From Dallia pectoralis (lineage: Eukaryota; Chordata; Actinopteri; Esociformes; Umbridae), in the NCBI GenBank assembly GCA_029465975.1, contig CM055741.1, positions 10,188,479 through 10,252,478 on the forward strand: a stretch of DNA of 64,000 nucleotides, written 5' to 3'. Shown in pieces: positions 36,885 to 49,978 of this stretch; positions within the stretch are counted from its first letter, which is position 1; each line of letters starts with the position of its first letter. Made by a program: the position numbers and the translations under genes. A model generated the notes under the pieces. It saw nothing but the letters and a program-made list of their open reading frames with translations. It made no database searches and was not told the origin of the DNA.

Positions 36885-38680
36885 ACTACTAAGATATAAG
36901 GCAGAGTTTTTATTTATATTTCGGGTTAGTGAGGCTAGTAAGGGCATGTGAGGCTGCCAGTGGAACTAGGTGATGTTAGGGTGGCCTTCATTGATCATGT
37001 GACTGCTGTGCTGATGGCAGCAGGAAGTGAAAAGCAACATCTTGTCTGCTGACATTCAACCGAACGCTTCCGCACATATCGGACGGCATTTCGCCAGAAA
37101 AGATTGCAGAGACAGCCGAAGACTAACTCTCAATAATTTCATTTGTTTTCAGTATCTTAAAGTGTCTGCTTTACTGACAAATAGGAGGTAAATACTTATA
37201 TTCATGTGTAGGTTTATTTTTCTCTCCAACGAAACACATTCCTAGAACAATCAAAAGGTCTGTTTTGTTTCTGATCTCAGAAGACTCCACAGGGTATCTT
37301 CTTGCTACTCAGCTGGAGATAAATAACCACTATGTCTCTCTCTCTCTACCCGTGGGTGGAATGATTGACATATAACATCGGGCAGTGCCTGTCTGCTTGG
37401 TACGCACGGTGTGGAGCTGTCTGAGGTACTCCGCGGTCTGTGTGTGTGTGTGTGAGGGGGAATAATGATAGAAGAGCTCAGGGGATGACTCACCCTCAAC
37501 CATCGCTACCCACACGTCACACACACACACACACACACACACACCTTACTCTGGGTGGGACTGGTTACTGGTCACATAGGGCTGCCGGCAGGCGAGAGAG
37601 AGAGAGATAGAAGGCGTGCGCTATGCTGTAAGTGGTCTGGACCCACGATACGGGGGGTAACGCACCAGGTGACGCACCGGGCCACACAAGTAACACACAG
37701 AGTCACACACCAGTGATTTGCATTCTTAACTGTTTAATCACCAATACTCGAACTCCTCATGCTTTAGCTATAGCAAATAATGACTGTGTTACATGTTTAA
37801 GCAAATGATAATAAGAAATAAACTACGAGACCACGAATGTGTACTGACTGAGGACGAGCAGACATTTGTCATTATAGATCTACTGTCTTCCACTTTCTCC
37901 CTGTGACTGAGGTTTGATAGTGACAGACAGCATACAGATATACTACAGACACTACAATGGAGACGTGAAAATGGCCGCTGTCTGAGCTGAGTTTTTATTG
38001 TTGGTTTTCGGCGACTCTATAAGAGGTGATCAGAAGTGTGTGGAGTTAAAACTGTGAGAAGGATTGTGTGTGTAGAGAAACCTAGCCTGAGATGGCTAAA
38101 GAGATGCTGTTTGATGCCATGGCTCAGAGACAGATTTCAATTGGGCTGTTTCCGTCTCACCCCGCTCGCACTCAGACTCTCCTAGAGGGGGTTCCAGGGA
38201 TAGTGGGGCTACCCATTATAAACAGTATCAAACCCACGACGCTGTGCACAAACACAGACACACACCGTTCACATTTCTCACTCATATACAGGGTCTCAAA
38301 CACACAGACACACACACTTTAAGTTGCGACAGTCCGACAACGTCAGGCGGTCCGTCATAGGGCAGCGCAAACTCTCCGGGTGCTCAAGTTCTGGCGAATA
38401 TTTCCTGTCTCGGCGAGCAGCGCGGAATGGCGTGGCGAGATGTTCATCAGAGGACCCGCCTTGATCTCTGACTCGCCTGAACTCGGCAGGAGCGGTTGCG
38501 ATGAGACTTTGAGTCAATAACAAAAGGCACACAGTGAGGGAATACAGATGTGGGGGTGACAGGGGGAGGGGGTGGCATTGATGTAGCACCGAACTTAAAC
38601 CCTCCCTGAGCCAATCCATTCAATCACAAACTTTACTATTGACAGCGAGGCACATGCTCTCATTCGCCGTGGAACGTTTT
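36885..38680. other. no confident gene; short microsatellites
   Basis: GT at 37439-37455, CA at 37517-37543, GA at 37596-37608. Frames such as 38092-38322 have no recognised motif. Confidence 0.4.
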
Positions 38681-38685
38681 TATTG

Positions 38686-38686
38686 A

Positions 38687-38717
<31 letters not shown>

Positions 38718-38795
38718 CACACACACACACACGCACGCACGCACACACACACACACACACGCACGCACGCACGCACGCACGCACGCACACACACC
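38686..38795. repeat. CA/CG alternating microsatellite
   Basis: About 110 bp of pure alternating purine-pyrimidine sequence, (ca)n with blocks of gcac. Strong Z-DNA potential. A separate GT run occurs at 38921-38942. Confidence 0.93.
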
Positions 38796-38949
38796 TCTAG
38801 GCCTTGGGCCATCTTAGCTTGATGTTGTTCTTTCCTCAATAGAACAGCAGACCCAGATTTATCACTGTTATTACTCGGGCCAAAGATACGGTGTGTGTAG
38901 TTCCGAATAGTGCGCAAGGGCGTGTGTGTGTGTGTGTGTGAGACACGAA

Positions 38950-41240
38950 CGCTAAAACAGGGAAAGGATATATGATATCGAGGGCAATACCTCAGAGCAG
39001 AAAACAAAGAGGATGCCACCAGAACATTAATAGCCCACAGTACTCAGTATGAGGGACATTAAAAAACAAACAGCTAAAGGACAGAGTTAGCCCGGTATTA
39101 CTGGAGCCAGCAGCTGATACATTTTGTTGAGAGACACATTAATGGGATGGCAGTGTTGTTGAACGAGGGCAGCAGGGCTCTGGACCAGTGACGCGAGCCA
39201 AGCCTTCTCTCTCACACAGCTCCTCATGTGCCAATAAACCCAACTGGCAGGTCAGAGACCAAAGCTAGCAAATGTTCCTTCCGATTTATTTTCCCCTTAA
39301 GGGACATACAACTGAGAGACTTCAAATCTATTTACAATAAATGTTCCAGGTCGTTGAGTCTTTAAATATTCAGGGTACCTTTGACGGAATAACAGACAGG
39401 TTTGCAAATATTTTGTTGTTTTGATTAATGTCCAGGAGGAACAATTTGAAAGGTTTTGTTTGTATGCGTCCAATTTACAGAGGTTTCTGTGTGTCCTTGT
39501 ATGTGATTGTGTTCACTTTGAAATGTTAGTCTTTCACGTGTGCTACTGAACGCAGACCTGTGGACCAAGGGACTTTGGTATTACAGCCTGGCGAAGCCCA
39601 GTTTAGTCGCGTGGATAATAATATTTAATGGACACATTTATTAAGGGTGTTGTGAAATGTAATTGCAGCTACATTGGATTCAACAGTCACCCAACTGGCC
39701 GGCACCCAAAGTCCACAGAACATACTCACTCTCCGTACCAAAGAAGAAAGAACATTAGTTGGCTTTGATGTTTGGCGTTTGAGAACGTTTGTTCTTAGTG
39801 CAGCGTTCTCATATGAGCGTCGGAGAGCTTTAGGTCATATAGCAGAGAAGATTCCTTCAAGGAATTCTCGAGTTTGGTTTGTGTCAGACCTCGTGCTTTG
39901 GAAAGCACTTGGAGTTGGAGCCAAGCACATTTCTCTGAGTCATCAGAAGGGGAGAGAAAGGAGGACTGGAGTTCCCCTCTTGCTCTCTTTCTCTCTCTCA
40001 CTCCTCCTCGCTCTCTCTGCATAAGTCATCCAACGCACGCACGCGCACGCGCACGCACACGCACACGCACACGCACACGCACACACACACACACACACAA
40101 ACTGACAGAGGCAGTAGGCAAATGAGCCACGCAAACCAAGGCGTCTATTGTCCCGGACCTTTCGAAGAAGCAAGCCTTTGTCGTACCACAAACAGACATT
40201 TTGTACACAGTGACTAGTGAGAAATGTCAACAGCAGGTTAGCGGGTTACCTCCCGATAAGGATAAATGTTGGTTCTTCAACATACTGTAACTGCCCTTGA
40301 CATGATATGTGAAATATGACTAGGAATTACTCTGAATACAAGTGAAAGTTTCCTTTACAAATTCCTGAAGTACTGTGTATATTTGCTGCGGTGAAGGGGT
40401 GTGTATTCACACCTGATATCACCATCCTGAGCAGTTTTTCAAACTGTCTGTTGAAAATTTGAGGTTAAGGGTGTTTCTTTCTCCAATGTAGGATTTGGCA
40501 GAAGCAGCATTATTTCAGTGATTTAACAGAACTGTAACTGTTAAGTTAGATCTAACTTGTTGTGGTATATAAGCTGAAGAATTATTTTGCCTTGGTTCTC
40601 TAGCTAACCTAAAAAAGAAAAACCTCAAATAAGACAAAGTGACAGAAAAAGGAAAACAATATTTTTAATGCATAATTGTGGCTAGAAGAAAACAGACTTT
40701 ACCAATTAGCAATACCACAAACAAAACACCCAATATTCCAGAGGGCTAGAATATTATCTTTATGATTCCTGTAATAAAGGTGTTTGCTTCTCTTTTTACC
40801 CGTTTTTAACACAACAATTGCCTCAGAGAAAACATGCATTTTTATTATACAATAAACGTTTAACGGTACACTGTGCAGAATCCTGACTCTAACATTGACA
40901 AGATGGAATTTTAAACACTCACACGGCTTGGGTCCCTCCGTTACGCTACCGAACGAGACTGGTATTGTATTAGCTTGCCCGGAGTGGTTTAAGGTGTATG
41001 TGTGTGTGTGTGTGGGGGGGGGGGAGCACTATTGACAAAGGTTTTTGATGATTAGACAAACCATTTGAAAAACCGGGAAAATTAAAAAACATACAAATCA
41101 TTCTCATGCTCTTGAATTCATTCATGAATGAAACAGCTATGAACTTGTTTTTAACGAGTTACATTTCCCCCCGAAGCTTTTCCGCGTGTGTGTGTGACGT
41201 TCGCAAAAGCTTTATCATAGCTAGTTAAGCCAGAAAATCC
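38950..41240. other. no confident gene; alternating CG/CA tract at 40033-40100
   Basis: The tract at about 40033-40100 (acgcacgcgcacgcgcacg, then cacacgcacacg) is alternating purine-pyrimidine and partly CG-rich. A compound GT/poly-G run occurs at 40997-41026. Open frames nearby (39674-40230) carry no family motif. Confidence 0.45.
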
Positions 41241-41559
41241 AAGTGGTAATTGGCCGAAGACACATCAGATGACGTCCGATCCCTCCTATCACAATATCAG
41301 ATTCCATACCGGTCTATTTTATTGTCTGATATGCTAATGCTAGCATGCGGGTTCGAACCCACCCAGCACCACTGCCTCCACCTGTTTGGTTCTGGGTTTT
41401 CCTTTGCTTATCGCCCCTGGGGATTGCTATGAATACTATAATGGCGACATTGTTGTTGATAGTATCGTTTGCACACGGTCATGAGATGTGGACACCTGCT
41501 AGTCAAACATCTTTCAAAATCATAGGCATTGATTTGGAGTTCCCTAGAACAGCACCAGC

Positions 41560-41765
41560 TCTTATCTAGAGGACTTCCATTAAATGTTGCATCATCGTGG
41601 CAGGAATTTGCTTCCATTCAGCCATAAGAGAATTTGTGAGGTTGGGCACTGGTGCTGGGAGATAAGGCCTGGTTTGCCGTTCCAGTTCATCATAAAGGTA
41701 TTTGATGAGGTTAAGGTCAGGGCCGGTCAGGTACTTCTGCACTGATCTCAAGTTGTACACACACT
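41560..41765. repeat. dispersed teleost repeat fragment, class uncertain
   Basis: The stretch 'gcaggaatttgcttccattc' followed by 'gttccagttcatcataaagg' and 'tttgatgaggttaaggtcag' matches a repeat I associate with many teleost genomes. Its ends and class cannot be defined here. A B-box-like gggttcgaaccca at 41348-41360 lies upstream without a tRNA fold. Confidence 0.45.
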
Positions 41766-41769
41766 AGTA

Positions 41770-42800
41770 ACATGTCCGAAAGGTAAACTAGGCCAAATAG
41801 GTAAAATTAACAATTGGGGCCTTGTAGTAATTAGCAAGCATTCCACCACTGTACAAGCTGAAATAGGTAAATACTACTAATGTTTTATGAATTTATATAA
41901 AGTTTATTTAGACGTTTTTGCAAAAAATAATTGTTACTGATCTGTGAGTTTCTAAAAAGTTAAATATTTCAATAAATTCATATTCAAAAGCTCACCCTTT
42001 GATTGTGCCAATTCCACTATTTTCCCCAGAGTTGTCTTCTTTATTTCCTGTTTAAGTAAGGACCCTAATTCAACACAAGGGTGTCCAGATAATAGCCAGG
42101 TTAAATGTCACACTATTACATCATACAAACATTTTATAAATAATGAGCAGAGTCAGAAAAGTTAAACAAAATATGTATATTTACAAATACATGTACATAT
42201 ATACAAATATGCATTATAATTTCTTTCTTAATTAAATCCTATTAAATGGCATCAGTGTAAACGAAACCAGATGCTAACGTACGCAGGCTACCTCCATCCT
42301 GCTCTGAGAGTTGCACGCATAGAGAGACAGTCCAACAATTACTTCAAATGAACACAGATAAAATGTAGACATTTGGCGTCATTCTCCATTAACCATGAAA
42401 GAGTTACCCCAAAATAAACTAATTTATTTAAAAAACAGCAGTAATCAGCCATATATGCTATGAGTACAGTAAAAGGGTTAGGGTTACCCAACCTACATCT
42501 TAGGTTGAACCTCTCCGTGCAGCTACGTCCCGGCTGTTTGACCACAGTTCCAATGGCCGCAAACTTATTGATAATACTGCCGAATATGCTTACAGGAATT
42601 CCAAGGTCCTGTGAGACTTGTAACCTTATATGTGTCTATATTTGAGAACTGAGAGCTAACTGGCCATTAACCTTTTGAAATTGGTACAAGGAGCGCAGTG
42701 TTCTTATACTGTAGCCTAACAAAGCAGTTAGTGGACTTGATGCCTTGCTCAAAAGCACAATATTAGTACATGGTAGAATAAGGGGAGAACCTATTGTAGG
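41770..42800. other. no confident gene
   Basis: AT-rich, with a short SINE-like scrap at 42739-42760. No supported ORF. Confidence 0.45.
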
Positions 42801-42802
42801 AG

Positions 42803-43615
42803 GTGTAGGAGAACCCTGCTATAAGGAGTACCCTGCTATAAGGAGAACCCTGCTATAAGGAGTACCCTGCTATAAGGACAAACCCTGCTATAAGGAGAAC
42901 CCTGCTATAAGGAGAACCCTGCTATAAGGAGAACCCTGCTATAAGGAGAACCCTGCTATAAGGAGAACCCTGCTATAAGGAGAACCCTGCTATAAGGACA
43001 AACCCTGCTATAAGGAGAACCCTGAGGAGAACCCTGCTATAATGAGAACCCTGCTATAAGGAGAACCCTGCTATAAGGAGAACCCTGAGGAGAACCCTGC
43101 TATAATGAGAACCCTGCTATAAGGACAAACCCTGCTATAAGGAGAACCCTGAGGAGAACCCTGCTATAATGAGAACCCTGCTATAAGGAGAACCCTGAGG
43201 AGAACCCTGCTATAATGAGAACCCTGCTATAAGGACAAACCCTGCTATAAGGAGAACCCTGAGGAGAACCCTGCTATAATGAGAACCCTGCTATAAGGAC
43301 AAACCCTGCTATAAGGAGAACCCTGAGGAGAACCCTGCTATAATGAGAACCCTGCTATAAGGACAAACCCTGCTATAAGGAGAACCCTGAGGAGAACCCT
43401 GCTATAATGAGAACCCTGCTATAAGGAGAACCCTGAGGAGAACCCTGCTATAATGAGAACCCTGCTATAATGAGAACCCTGCTATAAGGACAAACCCTGC
43501 TATAAGGAGAACCCTGAGGAGAACCCTGCTATAATGAGAACCCTGCTATAAGGAGAACCCTGCTATAAGGAGAACCCTGAGGAGAACCCTGCTATAAGGA
43601 GAACCCTGCTATACT
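42803..43615. repeat. minisatellite, 17-bp unit (ggagaaccctgctataa) with higher-order structure
   Basis: The left 210 bp are plain 17-bp units with variants (ggagtaccc, ggacaaaccc). From about 43012 a composite unit takes over: a truncated 12-bp copy (ggagaaccctga), an 18-bp copy ending ataat, a 16-bp copy and an 18-bp ggacaaaccc copy. The truncated copy recurs at spacings of about 63, 64, 46, 64, 64, 64, 46, 81 and 63 bp. This is a higher-order repeat of 64 bp with loss or gain of one subunit. Confidence 0.95.
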
Positions 43616-43619
43616 GGTC

Positions 43620-45019
43620 CAACTTGGAAAGACAAAATCAAGTTTACAATTAAACTCATTCTAATACTATAGAAGATTACGCGAATACTCAGGATTATTT
43701 CAATCATTCTTTTGTTGGCCCCTAATTCATATCAAAAGCAACTTAGAGTTAACTCTGGAGACCTCTCAATAGAGAAATGTTTCATTGCAATTTAAATTGA
43801 AAACATAAGCGCTTGTCTCGCTTGTTCAGCAACAAACACAAAATTGCCTGCAGGAGTGTGTGTCATTTTAGTGGGTCTGTTTTTAGTCTGGGTTTTGTAT
43901 GTGTTTGTAGTGCAGTCGTATTACATCGGCAAGATCCAATCATATTCTGTCACCAAGGTAAAATGTTAGTCTGGAGCAGTGGGAAAACGAGAGCTGGGGT
44001 CCATATTAAACCATAAAGCTGTCTTTATGCTGATATTGACTACCCTGCTTTACCAGAGGTTTAAAGTAGTCACGACATTCTGGGATATGACCACAGTTTC
44101 CTTTCAGACCATCCTGACAAAGCTGTGAGCTGATGTTGAAAGAGAGACGTGTTTCAAATACGGTAGATGTCCTTCCAGAGGGCAATCCGATTATGTCCGA
44201 TGATTGACGGTTATTTCCAGGAAGTGCCTGCACAGCTTCTTCCTCCTCCAAGAACCCGGCCGAAACCAAATGTGCTGAGGATTGACATCCTGATTCTCAG
44301 AGATCCTGCTAAACGGTGACATTAAATGCGATGAAAAACATTTCCCCAGCCTGATTCCAGATCTGCTAGTGCTGATTTGCCAGCTACAATGGTCAATGTC
44401 GCCAAAGACAGCGCAAAACAAACTTGTTTTTTACCACCTTCCCCCATATGAATAAACCTGCATGATAGTAATCCCCTTTTTGTAGATTTATAGTGCTGAT
44501 ATCTACGATATGAAGCAGTTTATGACGGAAGAGAGAACTAGAATCGTGATCACCTGAATATAGTCAAACGCGCTTTAAAGCTGGTCCCGTCAGGAGAAGC
44601 CATTTCTTAACTGTCACAGTCTTTTAAGGGTGAAACACTTTCTCGTTTCCCTCCCGGGCAAAAACCCTGTTTGTGGAACCCAAAACTAGTGAGGCATACT
44701 TGGCATAAAAAGTTTTATATACTGTAGTGGGATTGATTGTCTTTGAAGTATAAAAAGCCATTTCGTACCAGTGAGATCTCTAAACAGCGAGACAACTTTT
44801 CACCTACCCACTAACTGCGACCGTGTCACTGTCTATTTCCCCCACCTGGCCGGCAGCAGGGACCGCGGAGAAACTCAAGACTGCTTGCAAAGAACCCCCC
44901 ACTCGACCCGGTTGGTCAATCCGTCAACCTGAGTAAAAGAGACAATTTCTTTAAGACAGAGGACCGGGTCAAGAGAGCGGGAGAGATATCTGGTCGAGAC
45001 CAACACGCTAGACATGCAC

Positions 45020-45020
<1 letters not shown>
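43620..45020. other. no confident gene
   Basis: Mixed sequence with short frames only (for example 44006-44421 on the minus strand), without family motifs. Confidence 0.4.

Positions 45021-45024
<4 letters not shown>

Positions 45025-45058
<34 letters not shown>
45025..45058. repeat. AG microsatellite
   Basis: An uninterrupted (ag)n run. A CA run follows at 45220-45242. Confidence 0.92.
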
Positions 45059-45062
<4 letters not shown>

Positions 45063-45535
45063 GTAAGGAAGTTGAGGAGGGAGCCAGAGGACGAGTCGGG
45101 GACAACGCCGTCTGTCGCTAATGCCCACGGAGATCTGTTACCAGTAGCCCCGCTGACCTCGCCCATGACGACAGGTTGTGAAGGCCAAACCTCTCAGGTG
45201 AACTTAACGTGCCCTGAACACACACACACACACACACACACGTGCTGCCAACACTCTGAATACAAACATCAGACCGGGTTTAAGTCAGGATTTGGAATCA
45301 TACAAATATCTTAAGTTGAAGTGTTTGTTTTAGTTTGAGTCAAATTGACCCCGGCGAACCGACATGACAAACATGTCAGCCAATAACAAAAGCTGCGTGT
45401 ACTGGCTTATTTTACTTACCAATCATCTACCGCGAAAAATGACATGGTGACATATTATTTACTTATTCAGATACTCCATAATCAGCTGTTCCACGCACCA
45501 ACCAATGGGTTAGTATCACACCAGAACGCGTTTTC

Positions 45536-47622
45536 AGATATACCTCATCAGATATACCACATCAGACCACTATATCAGATATACCACATCAGACCACTAT
45601 ATCATATATACCACATCAGACCACTATATCAGATGTACCACATCAGACCACTATATCAGATATACCACATCAGACCACTATATCAGATATACCACATCAG
45701 ACCACTATATCAGATATACCACATCAGACCACTATATCAGATATACCACATCAGACCACTATATCATATATACCACATCAGACCACTATATCAGATATAC
45801 CACGTCAGACCACTACATCAGATGTACCACATCAGACCACTATATCAGATATACCACATCAGACCACTATATCAGATATACCACATCAGACCACTATATC
45901 AGATATACCACATCAGACCACTATATCAGATATACCACATCAGACCACTATATCAGATATACCACATCAGACCACTATATCATATATACCACATCAGACC
46001 ACTATATCAGATATACCACATCAGACCACTATATCATATATACCACATCAGACCACTATATCAGATATACCACATCAGACCACTATATCAGATATACCAC
46101 ATCAGACCACTATATCAGATATACCACATCAGACCACTATATCAGATATACCACATCAGACCACTATATCAGATATACCACATCAGACCACTATATCAGA
46201 TATACCACATCAGACCACTATATCATATATACCACATCAGACCACTATATCAGATGTACCACATCAGACCACTATATCAGATATACCACATCAGACCACT
46301 ATATCAGATATACCACATCAGACCACTATATCAGATATACCACATCAGACCACTATATCAGATATACCACATCAGACCACTATATCAGATATACCACATC
46401 AGACCACTATATCATATATACCACATCAGACCACTATATCAGATATACCACATCAGACCACTATATCATATATACCACATCAGACCACTACATCAGATAT
46501 ACCACATCAGACCACTACATCAGATATACCACATCAGACCACTATATCAGATATACCACATCAGACCACTATATCAGATATACCACATCAGACCACTATA
46601 TCATATATACCACATCAGACCACTATATCAGATGTACCACATCAGACCACTATATCATATATACCACATCAGACCACTATATCAGATATACCACATCAGA
46701 CCACTATATCAGATATACCACATCAGACCACTATATCATATATACCACATCAGACCACTATATCAGATATACCACATCAGACCACTATATCAGATATACC
46801 ACATCAGACCACTATATCATATATACCACATCAGACCACTATATCAGATGTACCACATCAGACCACTATATCAGATATACCACATCAGACCACTATATCA
46901 GATATACCACATCAGACCACTATATCATATATACCACATCAGACCACTATATCAGATATACCACGTCAGACCACTACATCAGATATACCACGTCAGACCA
47001 CTATATCAGATATACCACATCAGACCACTATATCAGATATACCACATCAGACCACTATATCATATATACCACATCAGACCACTATATCAGATATACCACA
47101 TCAGACCACTATATCATATATACCACATCAGACCACTATATCAGATATACCACATCAGACCACTATATCAGATATACCACATCAGACCACTATATCAGAT
47201 ATACCACGTCAGACCACTATATCAGATATACCACGTCAGACCACTACATCAGATATACCACGTCAGACCACTACATCAGATATACCACATCAGACCACTA
47301 TATCAGATATACCACATCAGACCACTATATCAGATATACCACATCAGACCACTATATCAGATATACCACATCAGACCACTATATCAGATATACCACATCA
47401 CACCACTATATCAAATATACCACATCAGACCACTATATCATATATACTACATCAGACCACTATATCAGATATACCACATCAGACCACTATATCAGATATA
47501 CCACATCAGACCACTATATCAGATATACCACATCAGACCACTATATCAGATATACCACATCAGACCACTATATCAGATATACCACATCAGACCACTATAT
47601 CAGATATACCACATCACACCGG
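45536..47622 (+). repeat. large minisatellite, 27-bp unit, about 77 copies
   Basis: The 27-bp unit is accacatcagaccactata plus tcagatat. Main variants are tcatatat, tcagatgt, accacgtc and ctacatca, distributed non-randomly. All three plus-strand frames of the unit lack stops and 27 is a multiple of 3, so a 729-codon frame (45444-47633, repeats of YQIYHIRPL) arises without selection. It begins in 36 codons of unique sequence. I see no promoter, splice structure or domain to support a protein. Confidence 0.97.
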
Positions 47623-47639
47623 AACGTGCATAAAGCCTG

Positions 47640-48585
47640 GACCGGAGTGTGAGATGGGCACAGATTCCTATTGGATAAGATCCAAATTGTTCAATCAGCC
47701 AGAAAAGTGCAGAAACTTTTTATTTCTCCATTTGCAAATTAATTAATTCTATTGTGTTCTCTGCTTTATCGGTTAGTGTATTAGTATTGTGTATCATTTG
47801 ACTTTACTTGAGTTAACTTGAAATTTTTAACGTACAAAATAAAGAAATGTAATGTTATACAGACACAGGGCTACCAAATAGTTAAACAACCTTAGGCTAA
47901 GACAATTTGTCTTATAGTTATCAACAATCTTTCTGCACCTTTCTAGTGGCAATTTGTTCCACTTTCCATCAGCAACCGCTCAACTGTTCAATGCCCTCTA
48001 GCAACTGCCGTTTATAGATCTGGAAAAAAGGACGTTAACGTGGTCTGCATCTGCATTCTTACAATCCGACGGGTCTTCTAGAGCAAATCCAGGGTGCTTT
48101 TGATGTGGGTTTGCGGCTGTTCCGCCAGGAGACCCAAAGCCTTGAACAGAAGACAGTTCCTGGACACTGGGTTGACCATGCACTCTGAAACATCTGGCCG
48201 ATCTGTTGATTTCACCTAGTACATTTCCAAGGCCCTGGTATAGGAACCAGCGGAGCCACACACCAGCATCATGAAATCGCCCATGTAATTAACTGCGGGC
48301 AGGGATTGTAGTGTGTGTCTGCGAACAATTCATTTGGTTGTGGAAAGACCCCAGTGCAAATGAGACACGAGAAAGTCTGATGAAACGTTGCGGTCGTTCT
48401 AGTAGTTCTGGTTCTGGAGGCCTTGGAAAGACAGAAGACATCATGAATCCTGCATATTTTATTCGAGGGGAAGTGGAGTTATTTGCCGATTGGACAGTGA
48501 TTGATGGAAGTCTGTTGATGTCCCAACCAAGGGAGTTGCGTATTAAAGGGGTTTAAGTGCAATGTTCAAGTCCACAAAAAACGTT
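47640..48585. other. no confident gene
   Basis: Mixed sequence with frames of 81-87 codons on both strands. No motif is recognised. Confidence 0.4.
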
Positions 48586-48589
48586 TTCT

Positions 48590-48820
48590 CGCTTCATCAA
48601 TGTCCAGCATGACAACAGCCCAAAACACACATGAAAACACTCCGGAAGAGTTTAAAAACGAGTGGACAGGGACAAACAGCCAGTAAAGCTTGCCGATCCG
48701 AACCATGTACAAAATGTATGGGAAGAGCAGAAATCAAAAATGGGCGAAGGGCAGCTATCAAACACTTTAGCTTTAGAGCAGTTTGATGCTGACATGTGGG
48801 GCAACATTTCCAATTAAAGA
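48590..48820 (+). mobile_element. Tc1-like transposon remnant (C-terminal part)
   Basis: The plus strand reads QHDNSPKHT just after 48600. This is the second catalytic Asp motif of Tc1 transposases (typically HDNDPKHT). Degraded downstream sequence follows (aagagtttaaaaacgagtgg). The frame is broken. A 23-bp tandem array starts exactly where it fades. Confidence 0.55.
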
Positions 48821-49090
48821 CACCTGAAATTAGCCACCTGAAACAGCTGAAATTAGCCACCTGAAACAGCTGAAATTAGCCACCTGAAACGGCTGTAATT
48901 AGCCACCTGAAACGGCTGTAATTAGCCACCTGAAACAGCTGAAATTAGCCACCTGAAACAGCTGAAATTAGCCACCTGAAACAGCTGAAATTAGCCACCT
49001 GTAACAGCTGAAATTAGCCACCTGAAACAGCTGAAATTAGCCACCTGAAACAGCTGAAATTAGCCACCTGAAACAGCTGAAACTAGCTAC
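48821..49090. repeat. minisatellite, 23-bp unit
   Basis: About 11-12 copies of a 23-bp unit (gaaattagccacctgaaaca plus gct). Variants include ggctgtaatt and ctgtaacagc. The right edge decays at 49080-49090. Confidence 0.95.
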
Positions 49091-49094
49091 CCAG

Positions 49095-49815
49095 TTTTAT
49101 GATAACTGTGTTCATGTTGCCGTATTTTTCTATCCTTCATAAACTTTGTTTAGTTCATTTGTCCACACGTGTGCTTGAGGTTTTTGGGCAATTCCACTGT
49201 AAAATGAAAAAAATATGAATTCTAAAAATATTTGGTTAATTCATCTTTCATACTGTACTAAAGCCATACTTTTTCACCACGTCACTTCTGTAAAAATATC
49301 ACATCTGTAAGAACAGATTTTACTACCTAAAGTATATAAAAATGTGTATTTGTTCAGACTTGTAGTACTTTCCAAGCCTTCTTTCAATCAACCAATCAAT
49401 ATTATACCCCAAGACTCTCAGACTGTTTCTTTATATTGTGTTTCGTTACAGAGGAAATTACACCAGAATTTCATCCTGGATGTCTAATGCACTAAATAAA
49501 TGAAGGAAAGATACAATTGTCTCAAACATATACATTTGCTTATTCTTTTGTCTTATGTCAAAGCAGTATTTGATAACACACATAATCTAACATTAATTGG
49601 ACAATGCAAAACTGCCAGAACGGCACTGCACAAACAGGTCCATAGAAGCCGTGAGTGGGAAATAGCAGCCACACGTTATGGTGTATTTTAGAGTTTAGAT
49701 AAGAGCATTTACGTGAGAGAAACATCCTAGTATTCTCCTTGAATATCCGTCCATGCAGATGGCGTGGAGTACAGTAGTGTAGCCTCACTGCTAACACCAC
49801 ACCCACAAGCTACTA
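49095..49815. other. no confident gene
   Basis: AT-rich sequence, with small frames only. Confidence 0.4.
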
Positions 49816-49817
49816 CC

Positions 49818-49818
49818 G

Positions 49819-49852
<34 letters not shown>

Positions 49853-49876
49853 GCGCACAGGCGCACACAGGCGCAC
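49818..49876. repeat. CA microsatellite with gcacacagg repeats
   Basis: A (CA)n run followed by three gcgcacacagg-like copies. Confidence 0.88.
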
Positions 49877-49978
49877 ACTCTGCTGGCTGCATGTGTGGAT
49901 AGAAAATCGCCCAGTAATGGAGTCCAGAAGAAGAGGTGTGTGGGAGTGTCCCTGGTGGTGCCAGCACCTGATGATACA

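Noticed and set aside
41340..41365. Perfect tRNA B-box-like gggttcgaaccca
   Set aside because: No A-box at the right distance and no cloverleaf. A lone match is not a tRNA gene.
42803..43615. CRISPR-like array
   Set aside because: There are no unique spacers. All units are variants of one short tandem repeat, and the genome is clearly eukaryotic.
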